DNA from: an uncultured Alphaproteobacteria bacterium
GTDB lineage: Bacteria; Pseudomonadota; Alphaproteobacteria; Rhizobiales; Beijerinckiaceae
Reading direction: 5' to 3'
Length of the DNA: 64,000 nucleotides
NCBI GenBank assembly: GCA_937988775.1
Contig: CALKHP010000052.1
Coordinates: forward strand, 62,001 to 126,000
Shown: positions 41,074 through 50,576 of the stretch, in pieces
Numbering within the stretch: the stretch's first letter is position 1
Layout of the letters: every line of letters begins with the position of its first letter
Notes under the pieces: generated by a model
Database searches by the model: none
The model's input: only the letters and a program-made list of their open reading frames with translations
What the model was told of the DNA's origin: nothing
Position numbers and translations under genes: made by a program

Positions 41074-42399
41074 TCAGCGGCCAGCGACCTCGGTGACGAC
41101 CTCGTCGAGCGCGCTCAGGAACAGATCGGCGTTCTCCTTCGAGAACACCAGCGGCGGCCGGATCTTGAGCACGTTGGCCGCGGGGCCGGCGGCGCTGATC
41201 AGCACGCGCCGGGCGCGCAGGCCGTTGACGATGCGGGCGGCTTCCTCGGTCGCGGGCTGGCGCGTCTCGCGGTCGCGCACCAGTTCGGCGCCGACGAACA
41301 GGCCGGCGGCACGGATATCGCCGAAGAAGGCATGACGCTGCGCCAGCGCCTCAAGCCCCTGGCGCAGATGCGCGCCCACCGCCGCAGCGTTGGCGATCAG
41401 CCCCTCGCGCTCGATGACGTCGAGCACCGCCATGCCGACTTCCGCCGACACGGCATTGCCGCCGAACGTGTTGAAATAGCGCAGGCGCTCGCCGAAGCGC
41501 GCCAGCACTTCGGGGCGCGCCACCATGCCGGCCATCGGATGGCCGTTGCCCATCGGCTTGCCCATCGTCACGATATCCGGCACCACGCCATGGCGCGTGA
41601 AACCCCACATGCCGCTTCCCGTACGGCCGAAGCCGGGCTGGACCTCGTCGGCGATGAAGATGCCGCCGGCCGCGCGCATCACGGCTACCGCCTCCTGCAG
41701 GAAGCCCGGCGGATCGGCGAACACGCCGTCGCTGGAAAAGATCGTATCGACGATGAGCGCCGCCGGCTTGATGCCGGCCGCCCGCATCTCATCCAGCGCC
41801 TGACGGACATGGCCGGCAAAGACGCGGCCGATATCCTGGCCCGGATTGCGATAGGCATCGGGCGCCGGCACCTTGCGCACATGCGCGCCGAGCGCCATGG
41901 CAGGCCCGAGCGAGGGCGACATGCCGGCAATGGCGTCGGTCACGCCGTGATAGGCGAAATCGGTGATGATGAAGCCGGTGCCGCCGGTATGGGCCTTGGC
42001 GACGCGGAACGCTAGATCGTTGGCCTCGCTGCCGGTGCAGGTGAACATGACATGGCCGAGTTCGGCCGGGAAATAACCGAGCAGCCGCTCGGCATAATCG
42101 AGCACCGCCCCGTGCAGGTAGCGCGTGTGGGTGTTGAGCGTGGCGGCCTGGCGCGCCAGCGCCGCCACGACATGGGGGTGGCAATGGCCGACGGAGGCGA
42201 CGTTATTGTAGACGTCGAGATAGGCGTTGCCTTGCCGGTCATAGAGCCAGACGCCGTCGCCGCGCACGAGATGCACCGGATCGGCATAGAACAGGCGATA
42301 GGCCGGGCCGAGCAGCCTCTCGCGCCGGGCGATCATGTCGCGCTCGTATGCGGCGACCGCGTCGGCATGAGCCGGGTCATAGGCATTGATCATCGTCAT
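41074..42399 (-). CDS. Class III aminotransferase-fold enzyme, phospho-lyase type (PHYKPL/ETNPPL-like)
   Basis: PLP enzyme of 441 aa. NNVASVGHCHPHVVAA, LNTHTRYLHGAVLDYAERLL, TCTGSEANDLAFRVAKAHTG, IADEVQPGFGRTG and TMGKPMGNGHPMAG (PLP Lys) match the ammoniophospho-lyases that act on 5-phosphohydroxylysine and phosphoethanolamine more than ordinary omega-transaminases. It follows the kinase gene by 5 bp. In that pairing the kinase phosphorylates a hydroxy-amine and this enzyme eliminates phosphate and ammonia to an aldehyde. The start ATG 42399 was chosen for the MTMINAYD N-terminus; the longer frame overlaps the kinase gene. Confidence 0.85.
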   Translation of the reverse strand: MTMINAYDPAHADAVAAYERDMIARRERLLGPAYRLFYADPVHLVRGDGVWLYDRQGNAYLDVYNNVASVGHCHPHVVAALARQAATLNTHTRYLHGAVLDYAERLLGYFPAELGHVMFTCTGSEANDLAFRVAKAHTGGTGFIITDFAYHGVTDAIAGMSPSLGPAMALGAHVRKVPAPDAYRNPGQDIGRVFAGHVRQALDEMRAAGIKPAALIVDTIFSSDGVFADPPGFLQEAVAVMRAAGGIFIADEVQPGFGRTGSGMWGFTRHGVVPDIVTMGKPMGNGHPMAGMVARPEVLARFGERLRYFNTFGGNAVSAEVGMAVLDVIEREGLIANAAAVGAHLRQGLEALAQRHAFFGDIRAAGLFVGAELVRDRETRQPATEEAARIVNGLRARRVLISAAGPAANVLKIRPPLVFSKENADLFLSALDEVVTEVAGR

Positions 42400-42404
42400 T
42401 ATCG

Positions 42405-43454
42405 TCACTCCATGCCGCAGGCGCGGCGCAGATAGCCCTGCGCATCGGCGCGGTTCAGCGCATCGCAACGCGCCAGGCTCGCCCATGCGCGCCCGGTGTT
42501 GCGCAGAATGTAGGTCTCGTTCTCGGGATAGCGCGCGGCGCGCCAGCCGGAGATCGCCACCGTCAGCACCATGCGCGTGGTGATCAGGTCGAACAGCAGG
42601 TCGAGTTCCAACGGCTCGAGCGGCAGGAGGCCGTGATAGGCCGCGAGCAGTTCGGCGACCGGCTCCAGCGGATGCCCGGCGGCGGAGAGTTGATAGGCCG
42701 CGGTCACCGCAATGCTGTTGACGAGGGGCGCGTGCACCATATCCCCGAAATCGATGATGCCGGCGATGCGCTCGTGATCGTCGGGCGCGACCAGCACATT
42801 ATGCGGGTTGAGATCGTTATGGATCACCTGGGCGCGCAACGACGGCAGCACCGGCAGGACATGGGCCTCGAAACGATCGAGCACGCGGGCCGCCAGGGCG
42901 CGCTGGGCTGGATCGCGCATATGCACCAGCAGGCCGCGCAGGCCGCTGGCATGTTTCATGTCCCACATCAGCTCATGGCCGGCAGCCGGGTGGAAGAAGC
43001 CACGCAGCGCCATATCGAGACGGGCCGCGTGGCGCCCGAGATTGCTTCTCAGGCCGAGGCTGGGAGCGACCTTGTGCATCGGCTCGCCCTGCAGGAAGCT
43101 CAGCACGCGCACGACGCGCGGCGCCTCGCCCGCCAGCAGCCATTCCACCGCGCCGGTGCGCGTCGGAACGACGCGCGGCACCGGCAGGCCCGGATCGACG
43201 GCGGCAATATGCATGAGCGCGCGGCTCTGGAAATCGATCACGCGCCGGTCCTCAGCGGGATTGGCGACCTTCAGCACGTAATGCCGGTCGCCGTCGCGCA
43301 GGTGGAAGTTGCGATCCCTCTCGCCGGAGAGTTCGCGTGCCGTCGCGACGAGCCCGAAAATCTCGTCGGCAATGGTCTCGACCTCCGGCAGGGTCAAGGC
43401 GGGCGACAGGGTGTCGAGCACGGAAATCGGGTCAGCGACCTGGATCGTCGTCAT
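42405..43454 (-). CDS. APH-fold phosphotransferase, hydroxylysine kinase-like
   Basis: Small-molecule kinase of 349 aa. ATP-site features are HYVLKVANPAED (Lys), the catalytic loop VIHNDLNPHNVLV and the metal-binding IIDFGDM. The segments RSNLGRHAARLDMALRGFFH and LMWDMKHASGL resemble animal and bacterial hydroxylysine kinase (AGPHD1 family). Gene order kinase then phospho-lyase, 5 bp apart, repeats the known functional pair (some bacteria encode it as a fusion). A hydroxylysine, ethanolamine or amino-alcohol substrate is inferred. Antibiotic resistance is not suggested by the context. Confidence 0.85.
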   Translation of the reverse strand: MTTIQVADPISVLDTLSPALTLPEVETIADEIFGLVATARELSGERDRNFHLRDGDRHYVLKVANPAEDRRVIDFQSRALMHIAAVDPGLPVPRVVPTRTGAVEWLLAGEAPRVVRVLSFLQGEPMHKVAPSLGLRSNLGRHAARLDMALRGFFHPAAGHELMWDMKHASGLRGLLVHMRDPAQRALAARVLDRFEAHVLPVLPSLRAQVIHNDLNPHNVLVAPDDHERIAGIIDFGDMVHAPLVNSIAVTAAYQLSAAGHPLEPVAELLAAYHGLLPLEPLELDLLFDLITTRMVLTVAISGWRAARYPENETYILRNTGRAWASLARCDALNRADAQGYLRRACGME

Positions 43455-43491
43455 TTACGAAACAGTCCTCGCAATGGAAGCCGCGACGGCC

Positions 43492-44163
43492 TCAGCCGTC
43501 GGCCCTAATCAGGATGCCGCTGTTGAGGATGACGTCGCCGCCATCGAGAATATCCTCGCGGATGGTATTCTTGGCTGCGAGGCAATCGTGACGTCGGATG
43601 GCGGCGATCACGTCGTAATGATGCTCGATCATGGTGCGCCCGCCGCCCTCATAGGCGGCGGCGATCACCGGCCCCATCTGCAGCCAGAGGTTTTGCAGGA
43701 TGCCGCGCAGGATCGGCATGTCGGCAATGTTGGCGAGCTCGAAATGGAAGATCTGGTTGATCTCGGTGGCGCGCGTGAACTTGCCCTGCGCCAAGGCGCG
43801 CTCGTTATCCTCGGTCAGCCGCTCCAGCCGCTCGATATCGGCAAGCGTGGCATTCCTGGCCGCACCTTCCGCCGCGAGCCCCTCGAGCTTCAGGCGGATC
43901 ATGCGGATTTCCAGGTAGCGATCCTGGTGCAGCATCGGCACGCGGATGTCGCGCGGGCTCTTCAGCGACAGCACGCCCTCATGCACGAGGCGCAGGATGG
44001 CATCGCGCACCGGCGTGACGCTGGTGCCGAGCTGCTGCGCCAGATCGCGGATCTTGAGGCGGTCGCCCGGCTTGAGCGCGCCCTTGATCAGCGCCCCGGC
44101 AATATGCTGGTAGATGCCCTCGCCGAGGCTGTTGTGATCGGCCGTCCTGACATCAAAATCCAC
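43492..44163 (-). CDS. GntR-family regulator, FCD class
   Basis: Regulator of 223 aa starting at GTG 44163. The winged helix covers about residues 10-75 (AGALIKGALKPGDRLKIRDL, LGTSVTPVRDAILRLVHEGV). The FCD helical ligand domain follows, with RMIRLKLEGLAAEGAA, INQIFHFELAN and MIEHHYDVIAAI. It sits inside the colinear nine-gene unit between the deacetylase and the kinase genes, so it probably auto-regulates this unit. Confidence 0.9.
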   Translation of the reverse strand: MDFDVRTADHNSLGEGIYQHIAGALIKGALKPGDRLKIRDLAQQLGTSVTPVRDAILRLVHEGVLSLKSPRDIRVPMLHQDRYLEIRMIRLKLEGLAAEGAARNATLADIERLERLTEDNERALAQGKFTRATEINQIFHFELANIADMPILRGILQNLWLQMGPVIAAAYEGGGRTMIEHHYDVIAAIRRHDCLAAKNTIREDILDGGDVILNSGILIRADG

Positions 44164-44230
44164 GGCCGGATTCCGCCAGATTTGTCATCGTTGCCACCCT
44201 CTCAGAAAGCGCACAGCAACTCGATACGTG

Positions 44231-45283
44231 TCACGGCGCGTTGCCGAGCAGCCCGTCGAGGAACTGCGACAGGCAATCGCCGATCACCGAAACCTGATAG
44301 CCGCCCTCCTGCACGATGACGGTCGGCAGGCCGGCCGCGCGCACGCGTTCGCCGATGCCGCGAAAGCCCTCGGTCGAGACGTCGAGCAGACCGATCGGGT
44401 CCTCGCGGTGGCTGTCATAGCCGAGCGCCACGACGAGCGCCTCGGCCCCGTAGGCGCTGATCCTGGCAAGCCCGTCATCGACCGCCTTGTGGAAGGTGGC
44501 GTCATTCGCCTTGGGCGCCAGCGGCAGGTTGACGTTGAAGCCCTCGCCCGCGCCATGGCCGTGCTCGTCGGCATAGCCGATGTAATACGGATAATAGGTG
44601 TTCGGATCGACATGGATCGACACGGTGAGCACATCGGCGCGGCGGTAGAAGATCTCCTGCGTGCCGTCGCCGTGATGGGCATCGACATCGAGCACGGCGA
44701 CCTTGCCATAGCGGGTACGCAGGCGCTCGGCGACGGTGGCGGTGTTGTTGAGATAGCAGAAGCCGGTGGCGCGGTCGGCGCGGGCATGGTGGCCGGAGGG
44801 CCGGCACAGCGCATAGGCCGAGGCCGCGCCGCCGATCACCGCATCGGCCGCCGCGACCGCTGTATGGTTGGAGCGGATGGCCGAGGTCCAGGTGTTCGGG
44901 CCGATCGGCACCGCCATGTCGCCGAGATAGTAGCCGGCTTGCGCCACGATCGAGTTCGAGCGGCACGGCGGGCGGTGCTGCCGGTCCGGCGCGCCGTTCC
45001 AATAGGGCGAGACGTTGGGCAGCACTTCGGGGCCGGCCTCGGGAACCTGCCGCCAGCGCTCATAGGCGCCTTGCAGGAAATCGAGGAAGGGCTTGGTATG
45101 CACGGTGAGCGCCGGCGCGGTGCCGAAATCTTCCGGCTGCTCCGGCCTGATGCCGCGCTTGGCCAACGCGCCGAGCAGCGCCTCGGTGCGGCTCGGCAGG
45201 TCCTTCGGCTCGCGAATGCGGCCGACCTGCATGAATTGCTGCGGGTCGTGCAGGCCCTGGTCCGGATGAAAGAATGCGCGCAT
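44231..45283 (-). CDS. Histone deacetylase-family enzyme, acetylpolyamine amidohydrolase-like
   Basis: Zn amidohydrolase of 350 aa with arginase/deacetylase fold. The active-site His pair is H165-H166 in LCRPSGHHARADRATGF. Zn ligands are D201 and H203 in LDVDAHHGDGTQEIF and D290 in ALGYDSHREDPIG; the catalytic Tyr is in EGGYQV. Length and the N-terminal arrangement match the Mycoplana acetylpolyamine amidohydrolase better than eukaryotic-type deacetylases. It would free an acetylated amine brought in by the transporter of this unit. Downstream genes then handle a hydroxy- or amino-compound. Confidence 0.9.
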   Translation of the reverse strand: MRAFFHPDQGLHDPQQFMQVGRIREPKDLPSRTEALLGALAKRGIRPEQPEDFGTAPALTVHTKPFLDFLQGAYERWRQVPEAGPEVLPNVSPYWNGAPDRQHRPPCRSNSIVAQAGYYLGDMAVPIGPNTWTSAIRSNHTAVAAADAVIGGAASAYALCRPSGHHARADRATGFCYLNNTATVAERLRTRYGKVAVLDVDAHHGDGTQEIFYRRADVLTVSIHVDPNTYYPYYIGYADEHGHGAGEGFNVNLPLAPKANDATFHKAVDDGLARISAYGAEALVVALGYDSHREDPIGLLDVSTEGFRGIGERVRAAGLPTVIVQEGGYQVSVIGDCLSQFLDGLLGNAP

Positions 45284-45311
45284 CGTGGCTTGCTCCAGTC
45301 GTATCGTGTCT

Positions 45312-47009
45312 CTAGGCGGCGGCCTTGGCGAGCGCTGCCGCCCGCACCGCCGAAAGCGTCGTATCGGGCGTGATGCCGTCCGGGTCGTAACGGATTTCGA
45401 TCAGGGCCGGCATCGATTCGCGATCGGCAAAGCCAAGCGCCCGCTCGAAGGCCGGCATGAAGTCGCTCGTGCGCTCGACCGTCTCGCCATGGCCGCCATA
45501 GGCACGCACCAGCGCCGCGAAATCGGGGTTGGTCAGCGACAGGCCGAAGACGCGCGCCGGATACTCGCGCTCCTGATGCTGGCGGATGGTGCCCCACATG
45601 CGGTTGTTGAACACCAGGATGACGATGCCGAGCTTGTTCTGGGCGGCGGTGCCGAGTTCCTGCATCGTCATCTGGAAGCAGCCGTCGCCGGCATAGCACA
45701 GCACCATGCGCTCGGGAAAAGCGCTCTTGGCGGCGATCGCCGCCGGCAGGCCGTAGCCCATGGCGCCGCAGATCGGCGAGGCTTGCGTGCCGGGGCCGGA
45801 GAATTGCAGGAAGCGGTGCGGGAACAGCGCGAAATTGCCGGCGCCGAGCGTGATGCAGGCATCCTTGGGCAGGCGCTCGCGCAAGCCGGCCGAGATTTCG
45901 GCGAGGTTGGTGTCGCCCGGCATCGGGCCGGGCTCGAGCGTGGCGCGATACTCGGCATTGGCGGCTTCAGCCGCACCGGCCCAACGCGGACGCGCCTTGG
46001 GCGACAGGCTTGCGACGGCGGCGGCGAAGCCGGTCGGATCGGCGACCATGGCCAGTTCCGAGCGGTAGACGCGGCCAAGCTCGTTCGGATCGGGGTGGAT
46101 ATGCACGAGCTTCTGGCGCGGCACCGGGCTGGTGACGTGCACATAGCCCTCCGTCGTCGGCTCATCGAGGCGCGTGCACACGGCGATGACCAGGTCGGCA
46201 TTCTCGATGCGCTTTGCCAGCTTGCTATCCATGCCATAGCCGACATGGCCGGCGAAGTTCGGGTGGCGGTTGTCGAAACATTCGAGCCGCCGCCACGACA
46301 CGCCGACCGGCAGGTCGTAGCGCTCGGCAAAGCCCCGCATGCGGGCGAGCGCTTCGTCGTTCCAGCCGGCGCCGCCGACGATCATGACCGGGCGCTCGGC
46401 CGCCTCGAGCAGGCTCTCGAGGCGTGCGATCTCGGCCGGCGCCGGGTGCGGGTGGGCGCGCGGCGCCGGCATCACGTCGGCAACCTCGGCCTTGCCCCAC
46501 AGCGTATCCTCGGGCAGCGCCAGCACAACCGGGCCGGGCCGGCCGCTGCGCGCGACCTGGAAGGCGCGGGCGACGAATTCGGGAATGCGATCGGTGCGAT
46601 CGATGCTCGCGACCCATTTCGCCATCGGGCCGAACATGCGGCGATAATCGACTTCCTGGAAACAGTCGCGCTCGACGGTATCCGAGCCGACCTGGCCGAT
46701 GAACAGCACCATCGGCGTGCCGTCCTGAAAGGCTGTGTGGGCACCGATGGCGGCATTGCTGGCGCCGGGGCCGCGCGTCACGAAGCACACGCCGGTCTCG
46801 CCGGTCAGCTTGCCATGGGCTTCGGCCGCATAGGCTGCACCCGCCTCCTGCCGGAACGACAGCGTGTCGATCCTGTCGCGGTTCTCATAGAGCGCGTCGA
46901 TGCAGGGCAGGAAGCTCTCGCCGGCCACCATGAACACGCGCTTGACGCCGTTCAGCAGGAGGTGCTCGACGAGGATATCGCCGCCGGAGCGGGGGGCCGT
47001 GTCAGTCAT
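45312..47009 (-). CDS. Thiamine diphosphate-dependent enzyme, acetolactate synthase-like
   Basis: ThDP enzyme of 565 aa in the three-domain IlvB/benzoylformate decarboxylase layout. The cofactor-activating Glu is in SFRQEAGAAYAAEA; the GDG-type Mg/ThDP motif is CYAGDGCFQMTMQELGTAAQ ending at FNNRMWG. The active site start MVAGESFLPCIDAL differs from true acetolactate synthase (PGG in that place). No small regulatory subunit is present, so valine synthesis is unlikely. A decarboxylase or carboligase acting on a 2-keto acid of the amine pathway is plausible; the substrate is unknown. Confidence 0.85.
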   Translation of the reverse strand: MTDTAPRSGGDILVEHLLLNGVKRVFMVAGESFLPCIDALYENRDRIDTLSFRQEAGAAYAAEAHGKLTGETGVCFVTRGPGASNAAIGAHTAFQDGTPMVLFIGQVGSDTVERDCFQEVDYRRMFGPMAKWVASIDRTDRIPEFVARAFQVARSGRPGPVVLALPEDTLWGKAEVADVMPAPRAHPHPAPAEIARLESLLEAAERPVMIVGGAGWNDEALARMRGFAERYDLPVGVSWRRLECFDNRHPNFAGHVGYGMDSKLAKRIENADLVIAVCTRLDEPTTEGYVHVTSPVPRQKLVHIHPDPNELGRVYRSELAMVADPTGFAAAVASLSPKARPRWAGAAEAANAEYRATLEPGPMPGDTNLAEISAGLRERLPKDACITLGAGNFALFPHRFLQFSGPGTQASPICGAMGYGLPAAIAAKSAFPERMVLCYAGDGCFQMTMQELGTAAQNKLGIVILVFNNRMWGTIRQHQEREYPARVFGLSLTNPDFAALVRAYGGHGETVERTSDFMPAFERALGFADRESMPALIEIRYDPDGITPDTTLSAVRAAALAKAAA

Positions 47010-47030
47010 TCAAGTCTCCTTCGGGCGCCT

Positions 47031-48662
47031 CTAGAGCACCGCGAGGCGTGGATTCCAGTGCGAGCCGGGGATGGCGGCGATCAAGGCTTGCGTATAGGCG
47101 TGCCGCGGTGCGTCGAAGACCTGCTCGGGCGGGCCGTATTCGACGATCTCGCCGCGATACATCACCGCGATCCGGTCGCAGATCTGCGCCGCGATGCGCA
47201 AATCGTGGGTGATGAAGATGATGGCGATGTTCAGCTTGTTCTGCAGGTCCTGCAGCAGGTCGAGCACCTGCGCCTGCACCGAGACATCAAGCGCCGAGAC
47301 GCTTTCATCGGCCACCAGCAATTCCGGTTCTAGCGCCAGCGCTCGCGCAATGCCGACGCGCTGGCGCTGGCCGCCGGAAAACTCCTGCGGGTAACGGTCG
47401 AAGGCGGAGACTTCCAGCCCGACAAGGTCGAGCAATTCGCGCGCCTTGGCCTCCGCCTCGGCGTAAGGAACGCCATTGGCGACCGGGCCGTCGGTCAATA
47501 TGCGCCCAACGGTCTGGCGTGGATTGAGCGAAGCGAACGGGTCCTGGAACACCATCTGGATATGGCGGCGCAGCGGGCGGAAGGCGCTCGCCGAGAGCGG
47601 CACCAGATCGCTGCCGCGAAACAGGATTTCGCCGCCGTCGATCTCCGTCAGCTTGAGCAGGCAGCGCCCGAGCGTCGACTTGCCGGAGCCGGACTCGCCG
47701 ACCACGCCGAGCGTCTCGCCGCGCCTGAGCGTGAAGCTGATATCGTTGACCGCCTTGACGATGCGCGGCTTGGAGAACAAGCCGCCGCCGCTGCTATAGA
47801 CTTTTCGTAGGCCCTTGACCTCGAGCAGCATCTCGCCATCGACCTCGGCCTTGGCGTCGGCCGCGTCACGATGCGGCACCGCCGCGATCAGGCGCCGCGT
47901 ATAGGGGTGTTGCGGCCGGTTCAGCACGGCATCGGCCGGGCCCTGCTCGACGATCAGGCCGCGCTCCATGACCACGACGCGGTCGGCAATGTCGGCGACG
48001 ACGCCGAAATCATGGGTGACGAACATCACGCCCATGCCCTTGGCCTGCTGGATCTTGCGGATCAGCTCGAGGATCTGGGCCTGCGTGGTGACGTCGAGCG
48101 CCGTGGTCGGCTCGTCGGCGATGAGCAGCGCCGGCTCGAGCGCCAGCGCCATGGCGATCATCACGCGCTGGCGCTGGCCGCCGGAGAGCCGGAACGGATA
48201 GGCGCCCCGCAGGTTGGCCGGGTCGGGCAGGCCGACGAATTCGAGCAGGTCGAGCACGCGGCGGTTGCGGGCATCGGCGCTTTTCTCGCCATGGACCTGG
48301 AGAACCTCGGCGATCTGGTCGCCGACCTTCATCAGCGGGTTGAGCGCCGAGAGCGGCTCCTGGAACACCATCGCCATGGTGCGGCCGCGCTCGGTCTCCA
48401 GTTCGGGCTCGCGCATGGCGAGCAGGTTCTTGCCGCGAAACAGGATCTCGCCATTGGTCGGCGTCAGGTAATCCGGCAGCAGCCCCATGATGGCATTGGC
48501 GGTCAGCGACTTGCCGGAGCCGGATTCGCCGACGATGCACAGAATCTCGCCGGCGTTGAGGTCGAACGAGATGTTATCGACGGCGAAGGCGCGGTCGAGC
48601 CCGGCCGGCAGCGGGATCGACAGGTTGTCGATGCGCAGGAGCGGCGTTGCTTGAGCAGTCAT
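47031..48662 (-). CDS. Dipeptide/oligopeptide-type ABC ATPase, fused DppD-DppF
   Basis: Single protein of 543 aa with two complete ATPase domains. The first has GESGSGKS at residues 45-52, LSGGQRQRVMIAMAL and LIADEPTTALD. The second has GESGSGKSTLGRCLL near residue 325, FSGGQRQRVGIARAL and LVADESVSALD (Ser replaces Pro after the Walker B Glu). Each is followed by the oligopeptide-type C-terminal segment. Such fusions are common in this family. It overlaps no neighbour and lies 1 bp after the DppC-like gene. Confidence 0.93.
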   Translation of the reverse strand: MTAQATPLLRIDNLSIPLPAGLDRAFAVDNISFDLNAGEILCIVGESGSGKSLTANAIMGLLPDYLTPTNGEILFRGKNLLAMREPELETERGRTMAMVFQEPLSALNPLMKVGDQIAEVLQVHGEKSADARNRRVLDLLEFVGLPDPANLRGAYPFRLSGGQRQRVMIAMALALEPALLIADEPTTALDVTTQAQILELIRKIQQAKGMGVMFVTHDFGVVADIADRVVVMERGLIVEQGPADAVLNRPQHPYTRRLIAAVPHRDAADAKAEVDGEMLLEVKGLRKVYSSGGGLFSKPRIVKAVNDISFTLRRGETLGVVGESGSGKSTLGRCLLKLTEIDGGEILFRGSDLVPLSASAFRPLRRHIQMVFQDPFASLNPRQTVGRILTDGPVANGVPYAEAEAKARELLDLVGLEVSAFDRYPQEFSGGQRQRVGIARALALEPELLVADESVSALDVSVQAQVLDLLQDLQNKLNIAIIFITHDLRIAAQICDRIAVMYRGEIVEYGPPEQVFDAPRHAYTQALIAAIPGSHWNPRLAVL

Positions 48663-48663
48663 C

Positions 48664-49500
48664 TCAGCCCTTCCGTCCGCGCAGATGCGGGTTCATCGCG
48701 TCGTTCAGCCCCTCGCCGATCAGGTTGATGGCGAGCACGGTGAGCAGGATGGCGACGCCGGGGAAGAAGCTCATCCACCACGCCTCGCGCAGCATGGTGC
48801 GCGCCGCGCCGATCATGAAGCCCCAGCTCATCATGTTGCGGTCGCCGAGCCCGAGGAAGGACAGCGAACTCTCGGTCAGGATGGCGGTGGCCACCATCAG
48901 CGAGGCGGTGACGATGATCGGCGAGATGGCATTGGGCAGGATCTGCGTGAACATGATGCGCGGCCCGCTCTGGCCGATGACCACCGCCGCCTGCACGAAT
49001 TCGCGCGAGCGCAGGCTGAGGAACTCGCCGCGCACCAGCCGCGCCACCGGCGGCCACGACACCACGGCGATCGCCAGCGTGATCGAGACGATGTTCGGGT
49101 TGAAGATCGCCACCAGCACGATCGCCATGGCGAAGGCGGGGATGGTCTGGAAGAACTCGGTGAAACGCATCAGGATGTCGTCGATGCGGCCGCCATAGAA
49201 GCCGGCAAGCGCGCCGATCGACACGCCGATCACCACCGCGACCGCCGTCGAGACGATGCCGATCAGCAGCGAGACGCGCGCGCCATAGGCAAGGCCGGCG
49301 GCGATATCGCGGCCGAGCATGTCGGTGCCGAAGGGAAAGGCCGGGTTCTCGGACGGCGAAAGCAGCGGATCGCCGACGCTCTGCCATGGGCTGACCGGGA
49401 ACAGCAGCGGCGCGGTGAGCGCCACCACCGCGACGATGACCAGGATGGCAAGCCCGATCAGGGCGCCGTAATTCTGGGCGTAGCGCTTGAAGAAAGTCAT
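48664..49500 (-). CDS. Dipeptide/oligopeptide-type ABC permease, DppC-like
   Basis: Inner-membrane permease of 278 aa, about six spans. It has the DppC-type N-terminus and the soluble loop FGTDMLGRDIAAGLAYGARVS, then the coupling loop RSREFVQAAVVIGQSGPRIM and ESSLSFLGLGD. The start ATG 49500 follows the DppB-like gene by 11 bp. The longer frame reading into that gene is a shadow. Confidence 0.92.
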   Translation of the reverse strand: MTFFKRYAQNYGALIGLAILVIVAVVALTAPLLFPVSPWQSVGDPLLSPSENPAFPFGTDMLGRDIAAGLAYGARVSLLIGIVSTAVAVVIGVSIGALAGFYGGRIDDILMRFTEFFQTIPAFAMAIVLVAIFNPNIVSITLAIAVVSWPPVARLVRGEFLSLRSREFVQAAVVIGQSGPRIMFTQILPNAISPIIVTASLMVATAILTESSLSFLGLGDRNMMSWGFMIGAARTMLREAWWMSFFPGVAILLTVLAINLIGEGLNDAMNPHLRGRKG

Positions 49501-49511
49501 GGCCCGCCTCC

Positions 49512-50489
49512 TCAGTTCGCCGCTTCGATGCGCGGATCGACGAAGCGATACATCAGATCGGCGATCAGGTTGACGATCACCACCACGGCCGCCGTCACCA
49601 GGAACACGCCGAGCAGCACCGGATAGTCGCGCTGCAACAAGGCATCGAACATCAGGCGGCCGATGCCGGGCCAGGCGAACACGGTCTCGGTCAGCACGGC
49701 GCCGCCGACGAGCTGGCCGGCCTGCATGCTGGCGAAGGTGAACACCGGCAGGATGGCGTTGCGCAGCACGTGCCGGCGGATGACCTGCGCCTTGGGCACG
49801 CCCTTGGCGCGCGCCGTCTTGACGAAATCGAGCGCCATGACCTCGAGCATCGAGGCGCGCGTCAGGCGGGTGTAGACGGCGGTGAAGAACAGGCCGAGCG
49901 TCACGGTCGGCAGCACGAGGTGATGCGCGATATCGGCGGCGCGCGCCCAGCCGGTATAGCCGGTGCCGATGCTTTCCATGTCGAAGGGCGGCAGCCAGTC
50001 GAGATGCAGCGAGAACACCAGCACCGCCATCAGCGCGATCCAGAACAGTGGCGTGGCGTAGAACACCAGCGCGCTCGTCATCACCAGGCTGTCGGCGATC
50101 GAGCCGCGCTTGTAGGCGGCGATGACGCCGAGCGCGATGCCGAGCACGAGCGAGAACACGAAGGCGCAACCGGTCAAGAGCAGCGTCGCCGGCAGCCGCT
50201 CGAGGATCAGCGTCATCACCGGCACCTGGTTGCGGTAGGAGAAGCCGAGATCGCCGGTCAGCACGCCCTGGAGATAGGTCCAGAGCTGCCAGTAGAGCGG
50301 CTGGTCGAGGCCGAATTGCGCCCTGAGCTGCGCGATGTATTTCGCGTCGCCCGCGCCCGCCTCACCCGCCAGCACGGAGGCGGGATCGCCCGGCGCCATG
50401 TGGATCAGCATGAAGTTCAGGATCACGACCCCCAGCACGACGAGGATCGCCTTGAGCAGGCGCTGGAACAGGAAATCAAGCGTTTTCAA
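49512..50489 (-). CDS. Dipeptide/oligopeptide-type ABC permease, DppB-like
   Basis: Inner-membrane permease of 325 aa, six spans, with DppB signatures MAPGDPASVLAGEAG, FGLDQPLYWQLWTYLQGVLTG and the coupling loop DFVKTARAKGVPKAQVIRRH. TTG 50489 is the best start, supported by GGGGAG seven bases before it. Pairs with the DppC-like protein. Confidence 0.92.
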   Translation of the reverse strand: MKTLDFLFQRLLKAILVVLGVVILNFMLIHMAPGDPASVLAGEAGAGDAKYIAQLRAQFGLDQPLYWQLWTYLQGVLTGDLGFSYRNQVPVMTLILERLPATLLLTGCAFVFSLVLGIALGVIAAYKRGSIADSLVMTSALVFYATPLFWIALMAVLVFSLHLDWLPPFDMESIGTGYTGWARAADIAHHLVLPTVTLGLFFTAVYTRLTRASMLEVMALDFVKTARAKGVPKAQVIRRHVLRNAILPVFTFASMQAGQLVGGAVLTETVFAWPGIGRLMFDALLQRDYPVLLGVFLVTAAVVVIVNLIADLMYRFVDPRIEAAN

Positions 50490-50576
50490 ACGTATTCTCC
50501 CCGGCGCCGCCCATCGGCGGGCGGAGCCGGCCCGAAGGTCGACCCCGCCACGCGACGCGGCTGTCGTCCGGCGCGA

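Noticed and set aside
42405..43454. Aminoglycoside resistance phosphotransferase
   Set aside because: It shares the APH fold, but the adjacent phospho-lyase gene and hydroxylysine-kinase-like segments indicate a metabolic kinase.
45312..47009. Acetolactate synthase large subunit ilvB
   Set aside because: No ilvH/ilvN partner, an altered active-site start (AGES instead of PGG) and placement in an amine-catabolic operon.
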